Made by a program: the position numbers and the translations under genes
The notes under the pieces: generated by a model
Seen by the model: only the letters and a program-made list of their open reading frames with translations
The model's database searches: none
What the model was told of the DNA's origin: nothing
Part shown: positions 1 through 7,173 of the stretch, one piece after another
Layout: the number at the start of each line of letters is the position of its first letter
Numbering within the stretch: position 1 is the stretch's first letter
From: Phoenicibacter sp963588595
GTDB taxonomy: Bacteria > Actinomycetota > Coriobacteriia > Coriobacteriales > Eggerthellaceae
Direction of reading: 5' to 3'
DNA length: 11,000 bases
Assembly: GCA_963588595.1 (NCBI GenBank)
Contig: CAVAIA010000056.1
Span: 1-11,000, forward strand

Positions 1-63
1 CGAAGCGTTACTTTTGCCCAAGTTTTTGGTGCAATGGAAAATTGGTGCCAGACTTTGATTTAC
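1..63. repeat. Partial intergenic repeat module (X0), right end only
   Basis: The window opens inside a copy of the repeat module described in the summary. Bases 1-17 match the conserved terminal block (cgaagcgttacttttgc), which recurs at about 7322-7339, 8436-8452 and 8771-8787. After about 25 unconserved bases comes a forward unit with core GGTGCCAGACTT at 44-55 and its usual continuation GATTTAC. The left part, including the hairpins, lies outside the window. The forward unit at 44-63 is shared with the next module, which is in the opposite orientation. No coding potential is seen. Confidence 0.75.
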
Positions 64-214
64 ACTGTAACTTCCTGCAGAAACAAGTAAAACGAGCGAA
101 AGTATCGCTGCGCTATAAATGAGCTTTTGCAAGCAGAGTTCATAAGCTTGCTTATTTACATTTAAGAATGTTGAAAAACACGTAAAGTTCACAGTTAAAA
201 CGAAGTCTGGCACC
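44..214. repeat. Complete intergenic repeat module, inverted orientation (Y1)
   Basis: A forward unit (44-55) and a reverse unit (AAGTCTGGCACC, 203-214) enclose a module that aligns, as reverse complement, with those at 7215-7387, 8342-8498 and 8664-8787. Visible parts are the terminal block GTATCGCTGCGC (102-113), a stem GCAAGC/GCTTGC (129-134 with 146-151), and the small hairpin ACATT-TAAG-AATGT (158-171). The stem of this last hairpin differs from that of the other copies but still pairs. The enclosing units are complementary and could fold the whole segment into one large hairpin. It could be a MITE- or BIME-like element; no encoded protein is seen. Confidence 0.75.
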
Positions 215-236
215 AATTGTCCCTCACTATACCCTC

Positions 237-260
237 TGCCAGACTTCATTTGACCGGGCA
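237..260. repeat. Single repeat unit, forward
   Basis: TGCCAGACTT at 238-247 continues as CATTTGACCGGGCAAC. This is a diverged form of the extended unit, whose commoner continuation is ATTTACC-T/A-GGTAAC. It lies just left of the DUF6020-like gene. Its change from TTTACC to TTGACC creates a sequence resembling a -35 box (250-255). Confidence 0.65.
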
Positions 261-280
261 ACCTTTATAAATGTTATACT
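250..280 (+). promoter_or_regulatory. Candidate promoter of the DUF6020-like gene
   Basis: TTGACC (250-255) and TATACT (275-280) resemble -35 and -10 boxes, with a rather long 19-base spacer. The -35-like box is part of a repeat unit. A start of transcription about 7 bases after the -10 box would fall at or next to the ATG at 288. This is inference from sequence only; no expression evidence is available. Confidence 0.4.
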
Positions 281-287
281 TGAAAAC

Positions 288-323
288 ATGGATAATGTTC
301 ACACCCATTTGACAACCAATTAA
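288..323 (+). CDS. Possible 11-codon leader ORF
   Basis: ATG at 288 opens an ORF of 11 codons (MDNVHTHLTTN) ending with TAA at 321-323, in frame with the membrane-protein start at 330. The ATG sits about 8 bases after the putative -10 box, so the message could be leaderless. If translated, ribosomes ending at 323 could reinitiate 6 bases on at 330, which would explain why the GAGG before that start is almost touching it. Equally, this may be a chance ORF or a former N-terminus cut off by the in-frame TAA. No conservation is known. Confidence 0.2.
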   Translation: MDNVHTHLTTN

Positions 324-329
324 AGAGGT

Positions 330-2012
330 ATGGCACAAAAAGAAAAAGCGTTAGCAACTATTGACTACATTTGTTGTGTCTTGCTTGGTTTTGCCATAGC
401 AGCTGCCGATCAGTACATCGAAAAATCGCAATGTGACTTCAATCTCTCTTATTTTTTAACAGCACTCGCGACTTTTGCCTCCTTGCTTGTCGCCACATTC
501 TTGTTTCGCAAATTTTTACAATCAATGCGCTGGAACCTGAAACTTAAACCTTCTAACAAACTTAATCAATTCTTCCAAATAGTGTTTAATTGTAGGCATC
601 CTGTGCTTGCTACTTCATGCATCATTCTGATTTGCTGGTCTGTTCCAATAGCTTTCTTATACCCTGGCACTTTGGTTAATGACACCTGGGGACAGCTTCA
701 ACAATTCATAACCTACGCCCAAAACCCAACAGGCTCAGAAAATCCTTTGTCGGATCATCATCCGCTATTTGACACTTTTGTTATAGGGGCATTCATTACG
801 CCAATAGCCAAAACCACGGGTCTTTGGCATTTAATGTTTTTTATCTACGTCATAGTTCAGGCAATATGCACAAGTTTGACGTTTTCTTGCGTTGTTAACT
901 ATGCGTACAAGAAATTAAATTTAGAAATTTTACCTTGCTTTTTTCTTTTATCGATGTTTTGCATACTTCAAATCTACCCAGTATCAATACAAAATATATC
1001 GAAGGATTCCTTTCACAGCTGGTTATTTGTTCTGTACTCTCTTTTTTTCTGCGAATTAGTAAGAACAAATTGCAGGGTAATTAAGTCAAAAAAATTCATT
1101 ATTGCTTTCACAATAATTGCTATTACGTGTTGTTTAACAAAAAAAGTCGGTTTCTACGTTGTGATATTCACACTTGTTTTCGCGATAATCTTTTTAAAAG
1201 GAAATAAAAACAAGAAGCTCATTTTAATCCCATTTGTAAGCTCAGTTATTGTAATGCTTTTAGTCATGCCTATGATTATGCATATAACTCATACAACTCC
1301 CGGTGAAAAAAAAGAAATGCTCTCACTGCCATTCCAAATGAGCGCAAGATATGTCAAAGAACATGCCGAAGAAGTCACGGATGAAGAATATAAAGTGATT
1401 GATCAGCTTTTAAATATAGACACACTTGCAGACAGATACAATCCCACCTACGCAGACCCGGTAAAAAACGAAACTAACAGCATTGGCGTGCAAGGCTACC
1501 TCGATTACGGTAAAGTTTGGATCACGCAAGGGTTGAAGCATCCCGAAACATATGCTGCAGCACTAAATTGCATGATAAGTGGCTGGTTTTCTTGGTCCGA
1601 ATATTCACCCCTAATGGACAGTAGTTGGCATAGCCAGCTAGATCCAGACTTAATTCCAGAAAATGCCTCAGAAAGAGACATTAGCGCAACTACGGCGCAA
1701 TCCTATTCGGACACCATCCATAATCTATATAACAACTCAATACTACGCCTGTTTCACGCATACGTTTTTTGGGCAACGTTCATTCCAGCCTTTATTATTT
1801 GCACGGTCTTTCGCAGGCAAGCAAGAAAAACCTTAGTAAAAAATTGGTTAGCAATTCTTCCTAGTCTCTTTGCACTTATATTTGGATGTTGGTTAGCACC
1901 AGTTTCATCCGCGTCAGTGGACGGCTGTAGATACCTGTTTCCGCTCACCTTCACCGCACCACTCCTAATTGCATGGTGTTTATTTGTATATAAAAATAAT
2001 CAAGAAATTTAG
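330..2012 (+). CDS. DUF6020-like polytopic membrane protein
   Basis: This is a 560-residue integral membrane protein with about nine or ten hydrophobic segments, for example near residues 11-29, 41-60, 91-112, 166-190, 200-218, 255-290, 297-320, 475-495, 505-525 and 535-554. Large soluble loops lie at about 113-150 and 325-470. Two features recall membrane glycosyltransferases of the GT-C type: an acidic/His-rich loop NDTW...SDHHPLFD (117-148) and DGCRYLFPL (531-539) near the C-terminus. I assign it to the DUF6020 group from memory of these motifs; a role in surface glycan or lipid modification is inference. The start at 330 has GAGG only one base upstream, which is unusually close, but TAA at 321-323 blocks an upstream start in this frame. 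The stop TAG (2010-2012) overlaps a repeat unit. The gene looks more AT-rich than the peptidase gene further on. Confidence 0.8.
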   Translation: MAQKEKALATIDYICCVLLGFAIAAADQYIEKSQCDFNLSYFLTALATFASLLVATFLFRKFLQSMRWNLKLKPSNKLNQFFQIVFNCRHPVLATSCIILICWSVPIAFLYPGTLVNDTWGQLQQFITYAQNPTGSENPLSDHHPLFDTFVIGAFITPIAKTTGLWHLMFFIYVIVQAICTSLTFSCVVNYAYKKLNLEILPCFFLLSMFCILQIYPVSIQNISKDSFHSWLFVLYSLFFCELVRTNCRVIKSKKFIIAFTIIAITCCLTKKVGFYVVIFTLVFAIIFLKGNKNKKLILIPFVSSVIVMLLVMPMIMHITHTTPGEKKEMLSLPFQMSARYVKEHAEEVTDEEYKVIDQLLNIDTLADRYNPTYADPVKNETNSIGVQGYLDYGKVWITQGLKHPETYAAALNCMISGWFSWSEYSPLMDSSWHSQLDPDLIPENASERDISATTAQSYSDTIHNLYNNSILRLFHAYVFWATFIPAFIICTVFRRQARKTLVKNWLAILPSLFALIFGCWLAPVSSASVDGCRYLFPLTFTAPLLIAWCLFVYKNNQEI

Positions 2013-2036
2013 TGCCAGACTTTGATTTACCTGCGG
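2006..2036. repeat. Single repeat unit between convergent genes
   Basis: A forward unit with core GTGCCAGACTT at 2012-2022 and continuation TGATTTACCTG lies in the 67-base gap between two convergent genes. Its left edge covers the TAG stop codon of the membrane-protein gene. It has no partner in inverted orientation here. Confidence 0.75.
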
Positions 2037-2079
2037 TTTTGTTGGGGCAAACCAGTGACAGAGTTAAATTTATTTGGAA

Positions 2080-2988
2080 TTAATCGATCAAAAGATATTG
2101 TTTTATCTCAGGCATTTTTGCCAAAGTTTCATAGTAGCCAAGCCAATAGAAAAGCGACAAACGCTCTAAGCTCTTCTCCAAACGCCCCACTGACTCTGTT
2201 GCTCCAGGGCAAAGCATAAAAACATCACCACGCTCGGCTGCTTCTTCAGCTTCAATGCACTCTTTAGAATAATGCTTGCCGTCTTCTGCTAGAACTTTCG
2301 CGAGCTCAGGGAATTGTTTTGCATAAAACTTCGCTTTAATATCAGGTTTATCATCACGTCTATAACCAACAGGGCGATTGCGAATTAAAAGGATCTTCTC
2401 ATAGCCTTCCTCTTTTGCCCATTGCCAAGGGCAATTTCTAGCACAACCTCCATCTAGATATGGCACACCTTCTAAAATCACAGGCTTAGAGAGATAGGGC
2501 ATCGAGGCAGATGCACGGATAGCTTGAAAAATGTTTGGAACTTTGCCTTTCTCTTTAACTTCGGCTTCACCTGTCAAGCAATTTGTGACAACGCAAGCAA
2601 AACGCCTGTCCGGCGAGAAAAAACGATCATAGTTGAAGTCGAGAACCTTCGGCGTCTCATTAAAAACAAAGTCAAATCCAATGACTCCTGCATCAGTGAA
2701 AAGCGGCAAAAGGCCAACGTAGCGCGGGTCATTACGAAAACCCACATTAACACGGATGGCGCGACCGATGTCACCCGAAACATAACACATGCCGCCCATC
2801 GCTCCAGCCGACACGCCAATCGTGCATTCCATATTGATGCCGTTTTCCATTAGAGCGTCCATAACGCCCTGTGAATAGACGCCCCTAAAGGCTCCACCCT
2901 CAACAACAGCGCAACCCTTCACAATTTTTTCACTTGCACTCCCGCTCGGAAATTCCGTAGGAAGAGGTCTGTAATTTTGTCCGTTCAT
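2080..2988 (-). CDS. Patatin-like phospholipase family protein (RssA-like)
   Basis: This is a 302-residue predicted serine hydrolase of the patatin superfamily, which uses a Ser-Asp dyad to hydrolyse acyl esters of lipids. The oxyanion-hole glycine motif GGAFRG is at 31-36, the nucleophile elbow GVSAG at 58-62 (Ser60), and the catalytic DGG at 179-181 (Asp179). The length is typical of the bacterial RssA/YjjU-type single-domain proteins. No signal peptide or membrane segment is visible, so it is probably cytosolic or peripheral; the substrate is unknown. The ATG at 2988 is the most upstream reasonable start, but no good Shine-Dalgarno sequence precedes it. Its 3' end converges on the membrane-protein gene, with a repeat unit between them. 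Confidence 0.88.
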   Translation of the reverse strand: MNGQNYRPLPTEFPSGSASEKIVKGCAVVEGGAFRGVYSQGVMDALMENGINMECTIGVSAGAMGGMCYVSGDIGRAIRVNVGFRNDPRYVGLLPLFTDAGVIGFDFVFNETPKVLDFNYDRFFSPDRRFACVVTNCLTGEAEVKEKGKVPNIFQAIRASASMPYLSKPVILEGVPYLDGGCARNCPWQWAKEEGYEKILLIRNRPVGYRRDDKPDIKAKFYAKQFPELAKVLAEDGKHYSKECIEAEEAAERGDVFMLCPGATESVGRLEKSLERLSLFYWLGYYETLAKMPEIKQYLLID

Positions 2989-3125
2989 AGCTTCATTCTA
3001 CTACATCGATCGACTATAAAAATGGCTAAAATAGGCAAAAGCATCGTCTTTATTACGCTTAACTCCTTCATATTGCGCATTTACCCATAGTTGACAATTC
3101 TAGTTAGCAAAAAAACAAAGGACAA

Positions 3126-3227
3126 ATGACCACTCACCGAAAAGTTCGAAGATTCGTTAAACAAGAGGAAAAAATTAAGTTTCGAGAGTTTGAGTTTCTT
3201 AAAGAAAAAAAACAAAATTTAGACTAA
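3126..3227 (+). CDS. Possible small basic protein, 33 residues
   Basis: An ATG at 3126, preceded by AAAGGA (3117-3122), opens a 33-codon ORF ending in TAA at 3225-3227. The product would be rich in Lys and Arg (11 residues) and Glu/Asp (6), with no Cys, Trp or Pro, and could form one charged helix. TTGACA at 3091-3096 could be a -35 box, but no convincing -10 box follows. It lies alone in the divergent gap. I do not recognise it, and it may be chance in AT-rich DNA. Confidence 0.25.
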   Translation: MTTHRKVRRFVKQEEKIKFREFEFLKEKKQNLD

Positions 3228-3288
3228 TCGTGATTGAAAAATCGCTATTCAAAACTTATCAAAATTAATTAAAAAAACCTAGCTTACT

Positions 3289-3297
3289 TGCTATTAT
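3289..3297 (+). promoter_or_regulatory. Extended -10 promoter of the Sel1-repeat gene
   Basis: TGCTATTAT fits an extended -10 element (TGn followed by TATTAT at 3292-3297). Only a weak TTAAAA lies at the -35 spacing. Transcription would begin near 3304, giving a leader of about 95 bases. Confidence 0.45.
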
Positions 3298-3319
3298 GTG
3301 ACCAAGGGATTTTCTGCAA

Positions 3320-3342
3320 GTCGCTTCACGCGACATCTTTTT
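3320..3342 (+). terminator. Small hairpin with T-run in the Sel1 leader
   Basis: GTCGC (3320-3324) and GCGAC (3330-3334) can pair around a TTCAC loop, and a run of five T follows (3338-3342). The stem is short for an intrinsic terminator. It could be a weak terminator for the small upstream ORF, an attenuator in the Sel1 leader, or chance. Confidence 0.25.
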
Positions 3343-3398
3343 ATTCTGATTTATCACTGCAAAAACAATTTAACACACTTGCTTAAGAGGGGTGAACT

Positions 3399-4274
3399 AT
3401 GATTGCTTGGGCAACCGAAGTGGACCTAACAGAATATGAAAAAATTCGTCTAAAATGTTCGCGGGCGTTCCAACTTGCGTTGACAAATGTTGATGACGCT
3501 GGGAAAATAGAAATGATCATCAGCATTCCAGTACGAAATTGCTTCACAAACAAATATATGGGTCGTGAAAACATCGACTATTACCCGCGAGACTTTTGTA
3601 TGAAGAAAGGTGAGGTGCTCGGAGCGCACAATGCGCTTGATTATGCAAAAATGTATCTTGAGGAGGCGAAAAACTACTCGGAAGCTACAATGGCAAGAGT
3701 AAGGCAAGAATGTTTAAGAGCCGCTGAACTCCTTTGCATTCATGCCACGACCGAAATAAATTGGGAAGGTGGCGCAGAAGCTTGGTGTGTGTTGGGTGAT
3801 GTTTACCGGCAAATACAAAACCGTGATCAAATGTGGCCGCAATCAACGTGCGACGTGAAAGAAAGCTACCCCGATATCATGAAAGTAACTTCAGTTGATG
3901 AAAGAGCAGTTCTGAGCTATGAAAATGCCCAGAAATTAGGAAATATCGAGGCACTTTACAAACTTTTTGACTTCCTAGCATCAGGCAAAGGGTGCAAGGC
4001 TGATGAAGAAAGGGCTCATCTTCTCCTCAAAAAAGCATGGAACAATAAGAACTCTCTCACACAACTTGCATTTGGTAACCTGACACTTCGGCTCGGATAT
4101 GCAAACGAGCGAGCAATTGGGTGCGACAGAAATCTCACAAAAGCCTCAGATTTTTTCCAAAAAGCCATAATATCATTCGAGATTGCTTCAAACGACGATG
4201 ATGAAGCGTTGAATCTCCTCTGCAAAGCTAAGGCAGGAAAAAGAAGAGTCCAACAAGAGATTGCCTTAAATTAA
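3399..4274 (+). CDS. Sel1-like/TPR-type repeat protein
   Basis: This is a 291-residue soluble protein, almost all predicted helix, with no signal peptide or membrane segment. Two stretches look like Sel1-type repeats: residues about 168-212, with NAQKLGNIEALYKL then GKGCKADEERAHLLLKKA, and about 222-257, with a diverged version containing NLTKASDFFQKA. A third, weaker helical pair may lie at about 103-140. Such repeats form solenoids that bind other proteins; the partner here is unknown. The N-terminal ~95 residues match no family I know. The ATG has a strong upstream AGAGGGGTG (about 5 bases spacing), supporting this start. It stands alone, convergent with the peptidase gene. Confidence 0.7.
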   Translation: MIAWATEVDLTEYEKIRLKCSRAFQLALTNVDDAGKIEMIISIPVRNCFTNKYMGRENIDYYPRDFCMKKGEVLGAHNALDYAKMYLEEAKNYSEATMARVRQECLRAAELLCIHATTEINWEGGAEAWCVLGDVYRQIQNRDQMWPQSTCDVKESYPDIMKVTSVDERAVLSYENAQKLGNIEALYKLFDFLASGKGCKADEERAHLLLKKAWNNKNSLTQLAFGNLTLRLGYANERAIGCDRNLTKASDFFQKAIISFEIASNDDDEALNLLCKAKAGKRRVQQEIALN

Positions 4275-4284
4275 CGTAGGTAAG

Positions 4285-4367
4285 AAAATTGGTGCCAGAC
4301 TTTAATTTCTTAGACTTTAATTTCTTAGGGAAATTAGTGCCAGACTTCTATTTACCAGGTAACTTTT
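4285..4367. repeat. Direct pair of repeat units
   Basis: Two forward units (cores GGTGCCAGACTT 4291-4302 and GTGCCAGACTT 4337-4347) lie between convergent genes. The second carries the full continuation ATTTACCAGGTAAC, in which TTACCAGGTAA (4352-4362) is itself palindromic. The first is interrupted by a short tandem duplication. Confidence 0.75.
4297..4326. repeat. Perfect 15-base tandem duplication
   Basis: AGACTTTAATTTCTT occurs twice head to tail (4297-4311 and 4312-4326). The first copy begins within the repeat-unit core, so the duplication repeats only the last part of the core. Replication slippage is the simple explanation. Confidence 0.85.
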
Positions 4368-4385
4368 GACTTATATTATTAAGTT

Positions 4386-7115
4386 CTAATTTTTTAATTC
4401 GCGTTTTTTGAATGCAATAGCACCAAGAATGCTGCTGGAAACAAAGAGAAGGATAAAGAAGAACACAACGTCGCTCATCGCATCTCCCGTGTCAGCCAAT
4501 ATGGTAGATGTTGGAGAAAGCGCTAACATTGTTCCATTTGAATCGAGATATTGCAACGTTTGAATTGCAGCATTCACCTCGTCTGACGTTGGAGTTGTGT
4601 TGATAAGCGTGTTTGCAAAGTCGCCTCCCGCGAGCGCCAAAACGCTTTCTGCAGATGGAATTGCCGCGTTAAGAGCATCTTTTTGAGCTTGAGTCATCCA
4701 CATCTTATCAGCATAAACATCAGATCCGTTTTCGCTGACAGAATCGTTGGCAAGAGCAGCCTTTGCGTTTTTGATTGCGTTTTGAAGAGCAGTGAGCTCT
4801 GCCACCGTGGCCCAGCTCTTAGTTTGGGAATATCCCTTAATAGGCATGTTGTCACAAACAACACCAGTGTTAGCGTTGATTGTGTTCGAGACGGCAGTCC
4901 AATCAGTCCAATCTGTTGAGGCGGTTTTTGAAGAATCGGCGGAACTCAAAATTGAAGTAGCCTTTTTCTGCCAATCGCTAAGGGAATTTGTCGTTATGTA
5001 ACTCTCGCCTGCGTTTACTTTCGCAACCCAATATACTTGAGAATAGGTCGTGACAGCAGCTTCAGAATCGGCTTCTATGCTTGCGCATTCATCAAAGTCA
5101 ATGGATGGGTATTTCGCTTTAGCAGCACTCTTTGCTTCCGCCTCATTTTTTCCCGCCGCAATGCTGGTGGAAATCTCAACGTAATACTTGTCTATCGGGT
5201 CATATTTCGCAGCCATCTCCTCTTGAACCTTCTTTAGAGCAGTTTGCTGATCCATGCCTTGCTCTTCCATGTACCTCCTAATAAGAGCAGCGCCTTCAGT
5301 GTTTGCGTGATTGTTAACTTGTGCAGGCACAGCAGCGGAATACTTATAATACGTCAACATATCAGCCGTGGGCTTGCCTTGCTGAATTGCAACTCCTTGA
5401 TACCACTTTCCATCGGTGTTGCATTTTTGCGATACAACAAGCGCGTACCTCTGACCTTTCCTCATTGGAAGCCAATTTTCTTCCGAAAACGTCATGCGGT
5501 GATAACCCGCATAGTCAAATGTGCCTTCATAAGTTCCCACAAGCTTCGAATGGTTTGCATCTGTGGGTGACGTCGCTTCACCGTCGAGAAGATAAATTTC
5601 AACCGTGGCAGCCGTGTTTGCCACAAAAGTTGTAAGACCGATAGTTCTAAGCGACATATCACTCGAAGCTGTGAAAACGTTCGCAGTGCTTGACTTCTCC
5701 GTTGTTGATATTGTTGGATATTGCCCCGCGGGGAGGTAGTCGTATTGGTCTTGAATGGTGTCGTTAGAAAGTTCAGTCGCTTGGAGGTCGAAGTCGAACG
5801 ACTCAAACGTTGTGATTGTTCTGTCATAGTAGGAAAGCCAGAAATAGCCAGTGTTTTGGCCATTTTCTTCAATGCCGAAGTCGTAGGCGTCCTGCGCATT
5901 AGGGAAAGATTGCGCGTTGCCGTTCTGATCAACATCAGCTCCCCAGCTATTCTTGATGAGCCATGCGCCGTTGCCTTCAGGTTTGGCACCGTTGCCAGTG
6001 ATGCCGCCGAAAGAGTCAGCAGAAATTGTGTCATCCCAACCAACAATCGTCACGCCGTGATTTTGAACGGTGTAATTGCCGTTGTAATAAGTCCAACCAT
6101 TGTGGTTATAGTTGGAATTGTCGGTATTGTATGAGCAAGTGACGGCGCGCTGAGAGAATTGCAATTCGGATTTAATTGCATTAACGGCATCCATATCAAT
6201 TCCATCATATACAGTTTTGCCTTCCCCGTCCGTTTTTAACTTGCGTGTCTCAGGCAAAATGTTAGAGTTTTCAAATTCATAAGCAGAACTCATCCAAAGC
6301 TCATCGGAAGTTGACCAATCTGTGTATGCCATACTTCCTGATGTTGCGTCAGTATAGTTGCCAGCATACCACACAGGTTTAACGCTGTTTTCTTCGGATG
6401 CAACTTTCAATGCAGCGAGCTGCTCGGCGTTTGCGATTGCAATTGTCCTTTTGGTCTTGGAGACATCGCCTTTCGCAATGTAGACGTATTCATACACTCC
6501 ATCTGAGTTTTTGTAAGGCGCATCTGATTCTTTAACAGGACCAATTCCGCACGCAAAAACATTAGAAGCATACACTTGCAAACCACCATTTAGGTGTCCA
6601 TTGGGATCGCTGGTTTCGTTTCGATAACCCTCACCTGCCTGCGCACTACCGACAACGCTTTCAAGTGCTCCACCATTATTATAGACAGAATTTGCAAGTT
6701 GCAATTCGGAAAGGTCAAGGTTGCTAATCGTTTTTCCTTCAAATGCTGCACGCGACAAAATAGAAGTTTCAGATGCTGCGATTGATGAAAAGCCCCAGCA
6801 AGTGCCCCAAGGGTTTTGTTCTTTGACATTTGTTACAAGGCTATCGGATCGATCACCGTCGCCGTTAGGGTCACGAAGGTCAAACTTTTCGCTCAGACCT
6901 TCATTCGAATTCGAAAGCGTTGTCGAACTTGCAATTTTATCACCCGTGTTTGCATTAAGGTCGGCCTGCGGGAACAATAAATTTAAGGCACTTCCATTAG
7001 CGCCACATCCATCACTTCCAACACTCTCTGCATAAGCGGAAGCTGGGAAAGAAAAAGCTAATGCAAAAGCAAGAATCAACGACGTTGCACAACCGAATAC
7101 CCTATTAACTTTCAT
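4386..7115 (-). CDS. Secreted C1 (papain-family) cysteine peptidase with lectin-like region and sorting signal
   Basis: A 909-residue surface peptidase. Start 7115 is chosen over the upstream 7196: it has AAGGAGGG six bases away and begins a clear signal peptide (MKVNRV, hydrophobic core 11-24, likely cleavage after ASA or AYA near 27-30). The C1 domain spans about 77-432, with oxyanion Gln100, catalytic Cys106 in WGTCWGFS, His353 in NHGVTIVGW and Asn389 in KNSWG. A region like the lectin-like domain of cell-wall cysteine peptidases follows (about 470-600), resuming at about 692-763 (VYWVAKVNAGESYI...NMPIKGYS); between these is a charged helical insert. A FIVAR-like helical region lies at about 766-857. 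The C-terminus has LADTG (873-877), a hydrophobic stretch (about 881-900) and a KKRELKN tail, i.e. a cell-wall sorting signal of the LAxTG kind used by class E sortases. The target is unknown; surface or host protein cleavage is inference. Confidence 0.85.
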   Translation of the reverse strand: MKVNRVFGCATSLILAFALAFSFPASAYAESVGSDGCGANGSALNLLFPQADLNANTGDKIASSTTLSNSNEGLSEKFDLRDPNGDGDRSDSLVTNVKEQNPWGTCWGFSSIAASETSILSRAAFEGKTISNLDLSELQLANSVYNNGGALESVVGSAQAGEGYRNETSDPNGHLNGGLQVYASNVFACGIGPVKESDAPYKNSDGVYEYVYIAKGDVSKTKRTIAIANAEQLAALKVASEENSVKPVWYAGNYTDATSGSMAYTDWSTSDELWMSSAYEFENSNILPETRKLKTDGEGKTVYDGIDMDAVNAIKSELQFSQRAVTCSYNTDNSNYNHNGWTYYNGNYTVQNHGVTIVGWDDTISADSFGGITGNGAKPEGNGAWLIKNSWGADVDQNGNAQSFPNAQDAYDFGIEENGQNTGYFWLSYYDRTITTFESFDFDLQATELSNDTIQDQYDYLPAGQYPTISTTEKSSTANVFTASSDMSLRTIGLTTFVANTAATVEIYLLDGEATSPTDANHSKLVGTYEGTFDYAGYHRMTFSEENWLPMRKGQRYALVVSQKCNTDGKWYQGVAIQQGKPTADMLTYYKYSAAVPAQVNNHANTEGAALIRRYMEEQGMDQQTALKKVQEEMAAKYDPIDKYYVEISTSIAAGKNEAEAKSAAKAKYPSIDFDECASIEADSEAAVTTYSQVYWVAKVNAGESYITTNSLSDWQKKATSILSSADSSKTASTDWTDWTAVSNTINANTGVVCDNMPIKGYSQTKSWATVAELTALQNAIKNAKAALANDSVSENGSDVYADKMWMTQAQKDALNAAIPSAESVLALAGGDFANTLINTTPTSDEVNAAIQTLQYLDSNGTMLALSPTSTILADTGDAMSDVVFFFILLFVSSSILGAIAFKKRELKN

Positions 7116-7149
7116 TTTCAACCCTCCTTCAGATAAACACTCTAAATAA

Positions 7150-7158
7150 ATAATAACA
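7150..7158 (-). promoter_or_regulatory. Extended -10 promoter of the C1 peptidase gene
   Basis: On the minus strand TGTTATTAT (7158 down to 7150) fits an extended -10 element. It lies about 35 bases before the start codon and just downstream of the palindromic repeat pair at 7174-7196. No good -35 box is seen. Transcription would start near 7143, leaving a leader of about 28 bases with the strong Shine-Dalgarno at 7122-7129. Confidence 0.45.
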
Positions 7159-7173
7159 GAAAGCGGAAAATTG

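Larger units (their letters stand above)
2989..3398. other. Divergent intergenic region without repeat units
   Basis: About 410 bases separate the patatin-like and Sel1-repeat start codons. It holds a weak -10-like TATAGT on the minus strand (about 25-30 bases before the patatin ATG), a possible 33-codon ORF, an extended -10 promoter for the Sel1 gene and a small hairpin. None of the GTGCCAGACTT units is found here, unlike the other long gaps in the window. The rest is AT-rich with nothing recognisable. Confidence 0.6.

Noticed and set aside
44..214. Autonomous insertion sequence
   Set aside because: The inverted units enclose under 200 bases and no transposase ORF. At most it is a non-autonomous element moved by an enzyme encoded elsewhere.
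2022..2219. 65-codon plus-strand ORF after the membrane-protein gene
   Set aside because: It starts in a repeat unit and runs antisense through the conserved 3' part of the patatin-like gene. No independent support.
5492..6046. 184-codon ORF on the minus strand within the peptidase gene
   Set aside because: It is an alternative frame of the peptidase gene with biased composition and no recognisable domain, whereas the peptidase frame has intact catalytic motifs.
5721..6134. 137-codon plus-strand ORF opposite the peptidase gene
   Set aside because: It is antisense to a clearly coding region, low in complexity (many Val and Arg), and has no supporting ribosome binding site.
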